From Rotaria macrura (taxonomy: Eukaryota; Rotifera; Eurotatoria; Philodinida; Philodinidae): a DNA stretch of 64,000 bases. Below the pieces are notes generated by a model, which had not been told where the DNA came from, made no database searches, and was given only the letters and a program-made list of their open reading frames with translations. Positions 46,433 to 59,663 of this stretch are shown here, one piece after another (the first letter of the stretch is position 1; the number at the start of each line of letters is the position of its first letter). The DNA is taken from positions 62,001 through 126,000 of the forward strand of contig OENT01000108.1 in assembly GCA_900239685.1 (NCBI GenBank), in the 5' to 3' direction. Position numbers and translations under genes: made by a program.

Positions 46433-48562
46433 TTAATAAAATACTATCAGTAAAAACATGAGAGGTAAAATAGAACTTGTAACTAATGAATATGGAGCAG
46501 CGAAAGTATTCATTCTCTTCTTTAGTGACACATTGAAAGTATTCAACTCAAAAGATAAAGAAACAGTTGTACTACTATATTCTTCCTGGATGATAATTTT
46601 TACGTAGTTTATTTTATCTTGACAAGAAGCTTTCATGCTTTTCATTTTTATCAGAGGCAGCCATTGGAAATCAGTGTTGATCGGTCTGCGCTTTATCAAG
46701 CACTGATAGATTAGTCAGTATCAGCACAGTCGATGTAGTGGTATAGGTATTCGAGTGGATTGTTAAGGTCATTCTATTGTCTGTCGCTGTTTTAAACTTA
46801 CATATGTATCCTGATGCAAATACACGAATACTATCTTCAATACTCAGGGATTGAAGTAGATTGAAATTTCGATTGTCATGCTTTACTATCGAATAGTGAT
46901 GTCAGAATAATTAGTCTAAGGATTCTGTTTGAATGACGAAAACTCTCGACGAAGAGGAAATCAATAGTATCGTATTGTAAATTTTGTGTGAAATCGTATG
47001 CCATAACAGTACAAAGAAAAGAAATCTCATCCCATGTGAAAATAGAAGAAACATCAAGAATGTAGCTCGTATGACGATGATTTTTCCCAATGCAATTTCG
47101 ACTGGACAATATTTTACAAAAGTCTCCTGCATCTGACGCATAACTAAGTTATTGGAAAAGGTAGATATGAACGGTTTCCTATAATTCACCAATGAAAAAA
47201 GACTAGAAAATACGTTTCTCAATCAAAATTATTAAATTTGATGAATGACGATTTGGTCTTTAACCTCTCCGATGCATATACAGTATTAGCGTGAATACAA
47301 AAGTTTACTTACTTGTCGAAGTTGTTGTAGTTGTAGTTGCTGATTGTAAAACAGAAATATGAAATGTTTTCAAGTCATAAGAGACGAATTTCACTACCAA
47401 GAACCATATTATATGAGTAATATATATGTCAATAATGTTCCATTCTCAGTATCTAGTTGTAAAACTGAACTTTTTTTATTGAATAACGCCTCATCGCTGC
47501 ATTGCCAATTAGATGAGCAACATAATACTCACGAAAATTCATGATCATTATTTGTATTGGGAGCAATGAGTTACATTGCATATCAATATCGTGTGTACTT
47601 CTTACTCCAGTACATATATAAAAATCGATCTTTTTAAATCGGCAATCACTATCAGAGTCTGCAATCACCAATTGTCAGCTTTCATGGCTGCTGCAGAGAT
47701 TTTAAGTTAATATTAACATCGTTATGGATTTCTAAGTTCATCGGTTCATCAGTTCGTCGAAGAACAAGTTTAGTTTTGTTGCTCGATCATCCTTATGTAT
47801 TTTTCTTCATACTAATAATGTTAATGTAGTATGAGTGCTGGTACTGCTGCAGCTGAAACAAAGTTGTGAAAGAGTCAAATTATTTTAGTCATATGATACT
47901 GCTACTCTTTGCTAGTTAATTGTTTAGCATATTGAGATTCCATTTCAATTCCATCTAAAATCGTTTTCTTCCAGTTTCATTACAGACACGAGGATTAGGA
48001 CATTTGCGGACTAACGTGTATCATAATAAGCAAGAATTCTTTCTATCCAAGTATTTTGACCTATCTATAATAAAGCTGAATGTTTTATTGGATATGCGTT
48101 TTCAAACATGAACGCGTCTAGTTGAATTAGAAATAGTGAGTTAGCAATAGAGAACTGAATTCACGCACTTTGAAATCACTTGTGACTTCAATTGTTCCGC
48201 ATTGAAACGCAGCACTTGAACATTTTTCTATTATCTCGAAATCTATGAGAGAAAAAACGTTTTTGATTCGAATTTAATGCGACACCGATTATTGAGTTCT
48301 ATTAATGCAATAAAAATTTTATTTTTCGGATAATTATTGAACTTTAAGAGAGGGTTTGTGGCTGGGTAACACTGCTTTTGAAATACTGTGGGTTTTTGGC
48401 AATTGTACTTATGGTCAACATGACTGGTAGTCGTTGAAGAAATATCATGCACTTGCTCGTCGTTCCCGAAGTTAAAATTAAAACAACAGGGACAACGACC
48501 GCAACAATGACGCCTGCCACTACCACAAGAACAATAAGCACGATTATTATTTTCCCCAGCAT
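46433..48562 (-). pseudogene. Broken surface-protein gene with N-terminal membrane anchor
   Basis: From the ATG at 48562 the frame gives MLGKIIIVLIVLVVVAGVIV and more Val/Ile, a signal anchor. It then shifts frame into a Thr/Ser stalk and a Cys-bearing stretch (STTTSHVDHKYNCQKP, VFQKQCYPAT). Further on are KCPNPRVCNETGRKRF (near 47990), a mini-exon of 27 bases at 47318-47344 that encodes TTTTTTST between an acceptor and GTAAGT, SYILDVSSIFTWDE and MAYDFTQNLQYDTIDFLF (about 46960-47060), SIEDSIRVFASGYICKF (about 46800-46850), and a last piece ending SSILPLMFLLIVFY at 46433. Frames change between pieces and no full set of splice sites fixes this, so the gene is probably dead. The anchor plus Thr stalk plus ectodomain plan is clear; the ectodomain family is not. 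Confidence 0.45.
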
Positions 48563-49244
48563 TGTACTTGTGCTGATTGTAAGTAAAACTAATAAATTTA
48601 CCGACTATGAAAAATTATGTCCACTATTTCAACAGTGAAACTAACATTTGAGAACCTGTCGTAGCTACGGTTTGGACCGACTTGATACACTTGTTGCAAA
48701 TCAACTGTTACATTTTTGACGGAAGTGTCAGTTGATAAGTAGTTCTAAACAGAAAGTTCGAAAATCAATTTGGAATGAGAAACATTCTTTCAAAATGAAG
48801 AAGTATTACATTTATGGATGTCTACTTATGATGTAGTAGATTCAATCATAAAACTATGCATCACCATAGAAATTGATCTCATTATCAACGAAAGCCGTTG
48901 TATTTGTTGATTGGTCATTTACTGTTATATTTTGAACATAAAGTTAAGTAAAGGCAATTACAGGGAATATGTTGAGCTTATGTGTGCTAATACTGTTTTT
49001 TGTATGCCATATTGGAATCGATTATTCATTGCGAATATTCCAACATAATGATCGTTAGTTGAGACCCTTTCATGCTATTGAGTGGTGACTAAGCAAAGCC
49101 GAGAGATATTGTAATCTTTCATTTTTTTAATAAAAAGTAATAATACGGATTAAGTCACAAAGTACAATCAACATTTTATGCTATAAAAACAAAAACTCGT
49201 AAAAAGCCCTAAAAACTACTTTTAAATCTAATTAGTGTGCAAAT
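48563..49244. other. Spacer, no gene seen
   Basis: AT-rich, no supported feature. Confidence 0.4.
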
Positions 49245-49355
49245 CTATTTTATGTATCGTGCAAGAATCTGCCTTGTTGTTCCTACATCACCAGTATAGT
49301 AATAGAAATCTTCTGTTGCACTGGAAAGTGTCTCACATTGTTTCTCAGCCTCCAT
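49245..49355 (-). CDS. Candidate terminal exon, 36 codons, unknown
   Basis: Directly after a good acceptor (GACTTTTTAG) the minus strand reads MEAEKQCETLSSATEDFYYY, then TGDVGTTRQILARYIK and a stop. Composition is convincingly coding, but no upstream exon was found within about 1 kb. It may be the last exon of a gene with a long intron, or a left-over from a deleted one. Confidence 0.3.
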   Translation of the reverse strand: MEAEKQCETLSSATEDFYYYTGDVGTTRQILARYIK

Positions 49356-52300
49356 CTAAAAAGTCAATATTTTATTTTCCTCTCTGATTACTTGAAACTA
49401 TGATTAAAAGTTCTTAAACTAAGTGTAGAATATTCATGGAAGACTTGATACCTCGAACTCACTAGGCCTGATAAAACTTAGTCAATCATCACTGAACATT
49501 ACACATCTTTCTATGGGGCTGGTACACGCTCACAATTGAAAGTCATGATCATAAAATCTTTCTGTACCACTTTCTCTCTTCACGCACGCACGAAATTTTC
49601 ATTTGTCTCATCTACCATCGCAACTTCAGATCTTCTCTTTGAGAAATGTTCGTCCATAGTTCACACTCAGATTACCGCTAATGATAATTGATACACGATG
49701 TTAAAAAAAAGATATTCGCATCGTATCCAATAGCACGTCATTGACACAGTTTTACTCTAAGACTATTTTTGGTTGGCGTCAAAAAAATCCAACTCCAAAA
49801 TAACCTTTTTTTGATACCATTTAGTTCAGAGAATTAGATAAGTTTCATCGATATCGGCAGTTACTTTAATTATCATCTATCTAAATAGAAACCTCTTCAT
49901 CTCTATTAGTCGGAGAAAAATGTTCTTTTTTCGATTGAATTTTGCTGTTATCTAATACTGTGTGTTAGAAAAAGAATATGAACGACTAGCATGCAGCTGA
50001 AAACCGTCTATTCTATTGCTAATTAAGCTGGTTTTAGAACAGTTATTTGTAGTATATCTGCATCAAAACAATTACTATTCAAATAATTATGACACAACCT
50101 GGAAAACGGCTCTCTTTTTGTACTGACAAATTGAACTCTTCTTCTTAGTGCTTCGCATAATTAGTAAATCGTATGAATAATCGTAGTTAATGGTAGAATT
50201 CAGATCCACCGATATATGTTCTATTGTCAAGAATACAAAAGGACTATTTTATGCAGAACTTTAGCATAAGCTTGGTAGGATTTGTAGCATTTTTTTGAAG
50301 AAAACAGTAAAATTATGAAATCGACTGATTCGTGTAAATTTTAAAGTTTCGTTGTTTTTTCGAGTTCGAAAACCTTCTTAAGATATTTCTATGGAATGAA
50401 TCGGATAACTAACAGACTTCTCTGAAATAGTAGCCAATCTCGATGCGTATGACTTTCGGATATGTTTTTTTTAATTTGATATGGCTACTCGATCTCGTCG
50501 TGAAAAACAACAGACTGCTTTGGTATAGTATCAACGGCAGAGCTTGAAGATAGTCGAAGGCGCTTCTTCAAATGATCAGTTTTCATATTATCAATACTGC
50601 TCTTGACACTCTACTTCGAGCCATTGATTTCTAACAACGACCCGAGGCGACTTCAATCTGATTACTAGAAAAGTTTGATATGTTGCAAGTTGTAATGTAT
50701 ATTACGATTCAAAAATCATTAGTGGAATTCGTATGATAACAGAGCACTCGTCGTCGAAAGTCGAATCCCGGTAAGTTACCTCGAAGATTCGTTTTCTTTG
50801 TACGTTTCGAGTTCTCAGACAACTTTTCATTTTGTGGAACGCGATCGTCTATAGAAGCTTCTCACAGGACAAGTACATGGTATTATCGTGGCGATACCAT
50901 TGTTCAGTTCAAGCTATGACTAATCCTAGATTCTATATCCAATAGAGTTTGGTTCCATTGATCTTCAGTTTGACCAAAAATCAGAGATACGCATATCGTT
51001 TTCTTTGGCTGGATCCTATATCACTAGATGAAGTGACCGTTCATCAGCATCCTGTGTAAGTATTTCTGTAGCCGTACGAATTTTAATTCCATTGAATCCT
51101 TATTCCCGTCTTATGGCTGCACAGATATTAATTGTCTATACTGAGCGTCTCTCGGCTTTGAAATACAGACGGCTTTTGGTACATAAAATAGTTTCGCAAA
51201 ACTTGTGGCGAAAATTGTTGTGGAGAAGAAACTAGTGTAATGCCTAGCCTAAATCCACTCACTGTCATAAAATGGGCTGAAGAATGTAAAATAAAGAAAT
51301 ATATGTCTAAATATGATTGAAAACCCGTATTAATATTTTTCTTCTGATCAACTTTTATCATAATAGTCAGCTGGGCCTACTCAAAGCTTTTCGTTATAGA
51401 AGATTAACTGTGGAATTTTTCCTTTTTTATAAAATTTTTATCAACATTTGCTAGAGTAGGTAAAACAGAACGGAAGAACCCTTGAAGAATGATTTACTTT
51501 TCTGCATAATAGACGATGTGAAAAGTTCTCTCATTGCATGAGTTCTCAACGAAATCATGTAAGTTACATTTGATAACCACGAGTGTTCGAATCTTGTTTG
51601 TAGTGTTTTATCACCGCTATGAAAAATGTGAAACGTGATAGATTTGATAAAATACTTCACCACATTGAACTAGATTTCTATGTGTGTTCAAGAGTTCAAA
51701 AATACCAAACCAGTGCCATTAGTAAGTATGGGTGTGATGTAATTTCAGAGTGGTGAAGTGAATTTTAACAAGGAGTCATTTTTAAAAAAGAGGGGCATTC
51801 TTTGCTATTCGATTTCCGTTGTTCCTAAAAAATAATTACTGTCGTGGTCTAAAGCATAGTAGTGGAATGAATCTAAAAAAGAACAACACATATTTAGGAA
51901 GTTCTCATACCATATTTCCCGCGCATGAAGCATATTGACGAGGTAAAAATAGAGCAAGAGCTTGTGTACTAGTAGGCATTGTCCAATTGTGTTCGGTAGT
52001 GAACTAGTGATGGAAGCAATAAGGTGTATGCTGTTGAAATATTTCTTTCTTGTTTTGTCTAAAGTAGCAAATGGAGGCTGAAGTGTACACTTCATTTTTT
52101 GCTTTTAACTTGCACGCAGTTAATGGGAAACATTTTACTTCTACATGCTTTCTTTGTCCACCGAAATGTTGACTACTCCATCCATGATCAGATGTGATTT
52201 CAGTTGGGTGTATTTGGCACGAATGATTATTACATTCTTTGACAATTTCACACAAGGATTAATACGCAAAAGAATCTTAGTCTGATAATTGGGATGTGCA

Positions 52301-55300
52301 TATTTCTTTCAGTTAGATATTGAACAAATCAGACATTTAAATCATTATATATGAACTTATTATATTTGTAATGCGAAACATGGTATTGTCCAACATTAGA
52401 GTAAAATGCTAGAACTACATGCAATAACAATATTCGATTTTCTCAACGAATACACCATGCGTCATCACGTTACAAGAGTGTCATCTATGTATTCACTTTT
52501 TTTCCTACTAGTGTAAATACCACATTCAGTTCATAACGAAGTACCTATCATCTTAAAACTTAAGTGATTAGATTTATTAAGTAGAATCATGTTTGACACA
52601 TCTCATCGATTGATCCAAAATACCTGTCTTCTAATTTTTATCTGCATTGTGTATGACTGAACAAAAACAATACGCAGATGTTATTTTTGATGTTCTCATG
52701 ATTGTTTGAATTGGTTTACAGGTGAAGTTATAGGATATGGATGATGTTTGCACATTATCTCCTGCATGAGAGTTCCAGATTTTAACCAATAAAAAGTTAG
52801 CCTATTGATGAAATTTCTATCTCTCTTTCGCTTCGCAGACCTGGAGCGTGCCATTTCAAACATGTCGGTCGAATGACGGGCTCAAAATGAAGCACTTATT
52901 TTCTTTGAAGCGTTTGAATTTAAGCATTTGATTTGACTGCTTGCAGTTCAACGTAGGGACTTATTCAATTAAACTCATGTGTGAGAAACCTACAAATAAA
53001 CTCTGCTGTTCCATGATATTCATTCTAGATATTAAAGCAGATACTGAAATCAACTAGAACATATAGACAGTTAATAGTGACAGTTTTCATCTATGCCCAG
53101 GTGCAGATGGAAAAATTTGAATATTTTTTGTTCTCTATGATTCGCATGAAAACTGAGTCTTAAAAAATATCATGTGTCAAACTATTAGTGTTGTTCTTCC
53201 GGAACCTGTCAAGTCCTATATGCGGAATTATTGGCTCTATATTAATGAAATATCCCTGATAGTAATTGGCGTCAAAGAATCTCAGCTTTCTATAATGCTG
53301 TCGAAATTCTATATTCAATTCGTCTATCAAATCAGCATTACCCAATAGACTTGGCTCAAGCGTAACGCAAAAGCGTTATTTTCTTAACTGTGAACTTCAT
53401 TAATCTTACAAATCCAATAGTATTACTTTCACCTGATGTTGATATTGTGTTCTACAGAAGCGTTTATTACTCCATTTTCCTTTCATTATAGCAAACACAC
53501 TGTTTATTAGCATTAGATTTCTTTTCAATGGAAAGCCCTCTGATAGGTCTTCTCAAATTCTAGCTGTAGTGAAAAAACCACAGTTGTACTCAAAAAGACT
53601 TTCACATCTCCTTTTTCACTAGAATACAGTTTTTTGGTATTGTTGAAACTAGAATTATATATATAATTTTAAGAGTCGTTTTCACACTCTCACCTGCTCT
53701 GTTATCAAGCATTGACGATGAACATTAATGTAGCAAGGAAAAGCTAGACAGATGCAAATTTTTCTTTTCTGGCACTTTAGAAAATAAATAAGCAAAAAAT
53801 TGAATTCGATATTAAAGGCAGATACATAGAAATCTAAACTAGGTGACAGTAAATTTGATCAAAGGAATTTTCAGCATTTATTCCAGTTGATCTGTCTTGT
53901 GAAAGGATATTATTGTGAGATTTATCCTTCGTCAGTATCAACATACACGCGCTTAACAACGGAATGATAAAATCGGGGCCATCGATGACATGACATATTC
54001 CTTTAAGAGAATACTCGATGTTTACTTAGCACTAGTGTGTGACTGTTGTTTAAAAGCTATCTGCACACGCACATATATAAATGTAGCAATTCGTAACAGA
54101 GGTCAGCTCATGATTCAGCTGGTAAAGATAAATAGCTGATTCAGATTTCCTTTCGCTTTTATATCTCTTAGTTTCAAAAAGAATGGATTCGTTGAGGATA
54201 TCTCTGGTCAAAGAAGCATTTTGTAATTTTTTCCTGAAGATTATTTTCTTCACAGAACAAGTATATTTAGTAGTATTTCCATAGAATGAGAATCGATTGC
54301 CATAAGTTTGACATATCGTTCTTATGAGGCTCGAAATCACTTTATCGCATACGTGTAAAATTAAGTCAAACCAGACTCACGACATTTATAAGTACATTTA
54401 TTGAATTTTCTTCTACTTAGAACATAGCAAGAGTATCGAGCTGTCCTGTTAACATTCTTCTGTAGCGGCGATACAATCAAGCCTTTTGTTTCATTATTTA
54501 TTGAAGTTGATTGTCTTGCTTACTCACACACAATCAATTTGCTTCAGACCACTTACTACGTATTTTTTCGAATAGTCTTTCATTTAAAATATTATTACAT
54601 TGGTAACAGCGCACGAAGGCTTGATTGAGAATCTTTTTCTTCATTGAGTTCATTAATCATGTGAAATGTCTAAAACCGACGACGCATGAAACAAGTGTGA
54701 TAAAGTGGATTTAGAATAGTGATAACACTATGCTGTAGATGACGGAAAACATTTTTATGAAAAAGTCTTTAGGACTTGTTAAAATAACTTTTGATGCCTT
54801 GAACAATAGTAGTTATTGATCTTGGCGTGACACGACATTTGCGCACGCGAAACTTGCTCTCATAAGTATGAATTTTTTCCTCTCCGTATTGCTTAATTAG
54901 TCAAATTGGTTTAGTTCTGACTCATCCCTGATTCGTTTCGACCACACCACTCCTGATGTTTCTCTGAAATTATTGATGAGTCGAGAAGTGACCTGTCAAA
55001 CTCATCAATGTGAATAAAAAAGAATGTTCTGTTTCCACATTATCGGATCAATTTGTATAAATAAAAAAATCAATGAGATCATGATATCAGTTAATAAAGA
55101 GGAACACAATACAATTAAAATAGAAGCAAGATGTAGAAGATGAAATATAAGCATAAATAAATTATACGTTACCATTTAATTTCTGAATTTCCAATTTACT
55201 ATTTATTAGCCGTAAACGATTTTTATTTATGTCCTTGTCTATACTTGAATAATTCTTGCTATTCATAGATACTATTCCAATGAATAGTCCTAGAGCGAAA

Positions 55301-56803
55301 CTGCTCAATGGAGCCCTATCGGATCGCGAGAATTCCGACAGGATCCGACAATTCTCTATCGGAATCCTTGACATTGAATTCCTATGAGACCAGAGGGTTT
55401 TCTGATAGGATTCAACGGGATACGCCAGTTGAATCAGTTGCCATGGGGTGGTTAGGAAATTTCACAGAATTATTAAATTAACGTCGAGAAAATTTTTCGT
55501 GTTGGTGCGCTCTTTTTCTGTAGAATAAAATCAAATACGTTGGATTCCAACATAATTCGTAAAGCACTGAAGCTATTTGGTACAAAGCTGTCGACAGGGC
55601 AGTTCCAAAATTTCGGGAAGATGTCTTGCGCTGTGTAGGACAGAGCAAATTCTTGGTGCCCCGAAAATTTCACTCATGCTAACTTCGGTCAGAAAATGGC
55701 ATCATTTTTATTTATCTTGAAAACGTACAACGCGTTATGTGAAGTTCAGATGGCGTTATCATCTAGTAAATAAAAATGTTATATTCGTACAATAATTATT
55801 AAGTCCAATCAAAGTAGTAAAAGCGGAAAGATAGGTATGATGGAATAGTAAAAATGTGAGTAGCAGTCTCATTCGAGTTCGAATATAAACGGATATCCGA
55901 AAGGATAAATCACTAGATTTTTCTAGGAATAAATTTAGTTTAATTTTAACTTTCCGATAAATGAAAACCAAATGCTCCTATTCTTCCTCTCCTCCTTCCA
56001 CAGAGAGAGAAACGTGCTCTCATCTCCATCTCGCCCCCACCTCTCGCTTCGGCTTATATGGACGAAACTCATCTGAAACTAAATCTATTTCTCAGTTTCA
56101 TGATTTATTTTCGAATCGATAGCATGCAGTTGAGTGTTCATTTATATTCGAACTGGAATTAGGCAGTCCATGGTTTAGTCCCATACGAATATTTTTTGTA
56201 TCTCTTTTGTTGAGGATGGGGTGTGGACAGGGGTGCCCTGAAAGAGCCAACGTTGTGCGGGGATGGGGGGGGAGGGGGTGTAATGATTTTTTTCGCAGGG
56301 TCTTAAAATCAATTTCGAACAGAACGCAAGAAAACTTTTCGGTTCTGCTAAGAAAAAACGAAAATTCTTCATGATTGAGGGAGAGAATGTCACACTCCCG
56401 ACGCCTCCCCCTCTGGCCCGATCAAGGCATCCTTGAGTGTGAGACAAGCCTTAGATGTGGAGGAGCGTTCTCATCTCTATTCACCCATCCAGATTCCGGA
56501 CCTAGACACAAACCTAGATCCATACACTCACACCAAACCATGTATCCTTTTTAGGAATCATTTTCCGAATCAAAATAGTAGATAAATTTAAGTATGAAGA
56601 TTAAAATACTTCATATTATTTTGCAGGGCGAAAAAATTTAAAGTAATTATTTTTTGTCATAACAGCAAGGTATAAATTAGAGACAGGACAGGACAGGATA
56701 GAGCAAGAAAGTTTGCTCTGTGGATACCTCTGATTTGGTACTTAGTAATAATGAAATGTGAAGAGTTTAGCAATGAAATTCACCAGCACTTATGTTCTGA
56801 TAT
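49356..56803. other. 7.4-kb AT-rich spacer, no firm gene
   Basis: The frames here are short and without domains. The minus frame near 52105-52252 is Cys-rich and coding-like (CEIVKECNNHSCQIHP, then FGGQRKHVEVKCFPLTACK) but lacks an ATG and ends unclearly. The minus frame at 53160-53345 is similar in quality (NIEFRQHYRKLRFFDANYY). At 50735-50775 a tRNA-like string was considered and rejected. At about 55980-56530 the base composition turns locally GC-rich with G and C runs, unlike its surroundings, which may mark an insertion. A (GGACA)3 microsatellite lies near 56685. Confidence 0.3.
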
Positions 56804-57291
56804 GTGTACAATCACAATGTTGATGAGTGTCATGTATATGCCCAGGGTTTATTACAGCTGCATGAACCTACAACTCATAAAAGTTTGAGAAAGATACGAA
56901 TTTTTATATCTTGTGTATTTAAAAATATAATCTCCCACGGAACGTATGATTTAGAGCATGATGTAAAATTGATCGTGAAATTCGACGTGCGCCCCTGGTG
57001 CAGTGACTCTGCTTTCTGCTGAAGAAGTTGGATATCTCACCCCCGAACATTCTCAATCCTGCATGGAATCTTATTTGTCTATATGCGCACAAAATGAACC
57101 ATAGCGGCAATATTGTGCCCATCCTGGCGCAACAAACCCATCCTTTCAAGTTGTCATTTGTATTTAAAATTTCGATTGTAGATACTAAAGTGACGGCAGG
57201 TAAAATAACATACACGGCTATGAAGTTTTCTTCAGATACCATTAAGTCAGTGAAGTGTTGGGTTTTTACCTCATTTTCCAATAATAAATGA
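56804..57291 (+). pseudogene. Two coding-like frames, possibly one broken gene
   Basis: The first frame (56804-57022) reads VDECHVYAQGLLQLHEPTTH, then KLIVKFDVRPWC. The second (57028-57291), in another phase, reads NILNPAWNLICLYAHKMNH, then KLSFVFKISIVDTKVTAG and SVKCWVF. Both look beta-rich. They could be two halves of one gene broken near 57020. No family is recognised. Confidence 0.3.
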
Positions 57292-58300
57292 AGTACATAC
57301 TGTATTTTGAAAAGTGTTGTTCGTTAAATCAACATACATTCGCTTTTACCGAAACTTTTTAACCTGTTCTACTTACCTATTTTCACAAATTTCGAGTCTG
57401 CATTCGGTAATTTATTTTAATGCTGTTGATAAGCATGCATACGCTCTCCGAGTGCTTCGTTGATGATCGCACTATTTTCATTATCTACAAAAAACCGATT
57501 CCTTCTTTTTATGACGTAAACTACTATATTTAGCTACTTTTGTCGTTAGCTACTTGAGATGTTTTCATGCTCTTCGTTCCCCTGGATAGCATTCACTCGT
57601 TTGCCACTTGTTCTATTTTCGACTAATTATATCGTTGGAGGTAGTAATAAAGTCGTGTATATTTGCCCACGTTTTACACTATGTTGTTAGATGGAAGTAA
57701 TTTTTTTCTGTATTCGTTGTGTTTCGCGCTAATCAAGCGTGCCAATCGCCGATCTTTTCCCTCTAGTTATCATCGGTGAGTTTTGTTAGCAGGGGAATTT
57801 TTATAACAAACAAAAATTGAACAATGAAGTAAAATATAAGGTAAACATCAAGAAGCCATGAGACTGCTATAGTATAATTCTGTTGTGCCGTCATTTTTCT
57901 TTCTTCAGATTTCTGTTCTTCTATTGTATCCATTAGAGATATTCTGAATATTTTCCATCACATATTTGTTGTTTTTCAAATATTTATAAAGTATTCTTCT
58001 TTAGTTCGTTTAACTATAGTCGGTTGTTGTTTAAAAAGATGAAAGTAACATTTTTTCTGGTTCATGGGATTGACTCACCCAGAAAAACAGTCAATGCATG
58101 TACGAAAATGTATTTTTTGACCGTCGATGATCAGAAAGTTTCAGAAATAGAAAAGTTTTGTCATGCTCTTTTTTATTTTATTATTTTTTATTTTATGGAA
58201 CTGAAATTGTGGCTGATCCTTTGAGAATTTTCAGACGCCAGTTTACTTTGTAAGTATTGTGACTAAGTTAAAAAACAAAACATATGACGTTCATAAGTTA
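57292..58300. other. Spacer, no gene seen
   Basis: AT-rich, Thr/Phe-type random frames only. Confidence 0.4.
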
Positions 58301-58324
58301 CTGAGAAGTAGTGTACTGCACAGG

Positions 58325-58475
58325 AGTCCGAAACCCGATTCCAACTCCGACTCCGTCGGAGTCGGAATCGGAATCAAAAGAAAAAAAATTTAGGAGGCGG
58401 ACTTGGAATCGGAATCGTGAAAAAATATTTTGCGGAGTCGGAGTCGGAATGAAAAATGGCACCAGACTCCGAAAT
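58325..58475. repeat. Left GGAGTCGGAATCGG array
   Basis: Degenerate units, including a switch of orientation at CCGACTCCGTCGGAGTCGG, which is a near-perfect hairpin. Confidence 0.7.
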
Positions 58476-58714
58476 TCGATTTCTAGTGTGACGAAGCTGA
58501 AGTAGTAGCAGATAAAATAAATTGTTTGTGAGTTAACGTTTGAGCTATATTGCAAAAAAATTCACATCATCTGACTTTCACTTAGATAGAAGTTTATTCA
58601 TGAGTATATTGTATAATAAACAAAGATATGCTAATTTAACTTTATACTTATGTATCCTGTCAGAATATCAAACATTTCATATGAATTAGATATCGCTAAG
58701 CTGCGAAAAAAAAG

Positions 58715-58880
58715 TCGGGTTTATTCGGAGTCGGAATCGGATTCCGAAAAAATTTTCAGCCGGAGTCGGAGTTGGAATCGGAATGGAAAAATTTTTTTTT
58801 CCGGAGTCGGAGTTGGAAGCGGAATCGAAAAATTTTTTTTTTCGGAATCGGGTCGGGTTTAGGAATCAAAAAGTGCGACT
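58715..58880. repeat. Right GGAGTCGGAATCGG array
   Basis: Three to four units, each followed by a GAAAAATTTT-type AT tract. Confidence 0.7.
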
Positions 58881-59100
58881 CCGCTGATCTCTACTGAGAA
58901 GCGAACAAGTATCTGCCCTATCGTACTCCGTTTTTCATTAAATAAAAAGTCATCTTCTTTTCACTGATCTCACTAGGATGTAAACAGAACTACTCGTCAC
59001 ATAATTAAAACTGTGGTAAAAAGAATGAAGTCATGCGAGACATTTTTTAGAGAACACGCTCTCATTCATACCCCTACTTTAAGGCGTAGTTGAATGCAAC

Positions 59101-59663
59101 ATGCTCAATTATAGTTTTTCAAGTGAATCGGATGACGATTTTCGTCCATTTGAAGACACTTTCGATTCTGCTTTTTCACTCCTTATCGTATTTCGGCAGT
59201 AACAGACGACTGTATCAAGTTTCAAATTTTGATACAATTCCAGAGACTAGACGAACAGAAACTTTTTTTTTATTTTCCATTTTTATTTTCTTGCCATTGA
59301 GAGATCAACATATCAGGTATTGTTTATAATTGGACAGCTCAAGATGCAAAATCTGCGAATCAAGAAGTAATCAAATTGATGATAAGATATGTGCAAAAGG
59401 ATATTTCTGACATTGAGATTCCACCAAACGCAAAGACATTCATTGTCAATACGTTGCAGATGTCTCGTCCATTGTACAACTTTCATAGAAATATCCGAAA
59501 TGGAGTCGTTCAAGTAGACGAGAATTTTGAAGGAACAGTCGTAAATGGAACATCAATAATTCCAGCAGGATACAAATGGCAAATCGATTTTAAATTTCAT
59601 GCTGACGTACCTTCGACAGGAAGTACTCAAAGACCACATATTGGTTTTGAAATTAATTTTTAA
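59101..59663 (+). CDS. Possible two-exon gene, unknown family
   Basis: A coding-like last exon runs 59317-59663 after the acceptor ACATATCAG. It reads IVYNWTAQDAKSANQEVIKL, then VQKDISDIEIPPNAKTF, GVVQVDENFEGTVVNG and YKWQIDFKFHADVPSTG, ending HIGFEINF. The Gly-Thr-rich strand pattern suggests a beta-rich domain. About 115 bases upstream, ATG at 59101 opens a 33-codon frame (MLNYSFSSESDDDFRPFEDT) that could be exon 1, with GTATTT at 59188 as a possible donor, but the phases do not clearly agree. I do not recognise the protein. The last exon is the better supported half. Confidence 0.4.

Larger units (their letters stand above)
58309..58893. mobile_element. hAT-type non-autonomous element with GGAGTCGGAATCGG subterminal repeats, 585 bp
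   Basis: An exact 8-bp target duplication, CTGAGAAG, flanks the element at 58301-58308 and 58894-58901. The ends are TAGTGTACTGCACAGGAGTC and, as reverse complement, TAGAGATCAGCGGAGTC, imperfect inverted repeats. Both ends hold arrays of GGAGTCGGAATCGG-like units (58325-58475 and 58715-58880), broken by poly-A/T runs. The short open frames inside, rich in Ser-Glu and Pro-Thr, are by-products of the repeat. No transposase is present. A perfect target duplication points to a fairly recent insertion. Confidence 0.8.

Noticed and set aside
50735-50775. tRNA-like string AGAGCACTCGTCGTCGAAAG followed by TCGAATCCCGG
   Set aside because: It resembles the D-arm and T-arm boxes, but the spacing is far too short for an anticodon arm and no acceptor stem pairs. 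At most a tRNA-derived fragment.
58311-58505. Ser-Glu-rich protein frames at 58311-58505 and 58650-58862
   Set aside because: They are translations of the GGAGTCGGAATCGG arrays inside a hAT-type element, not host proteins.
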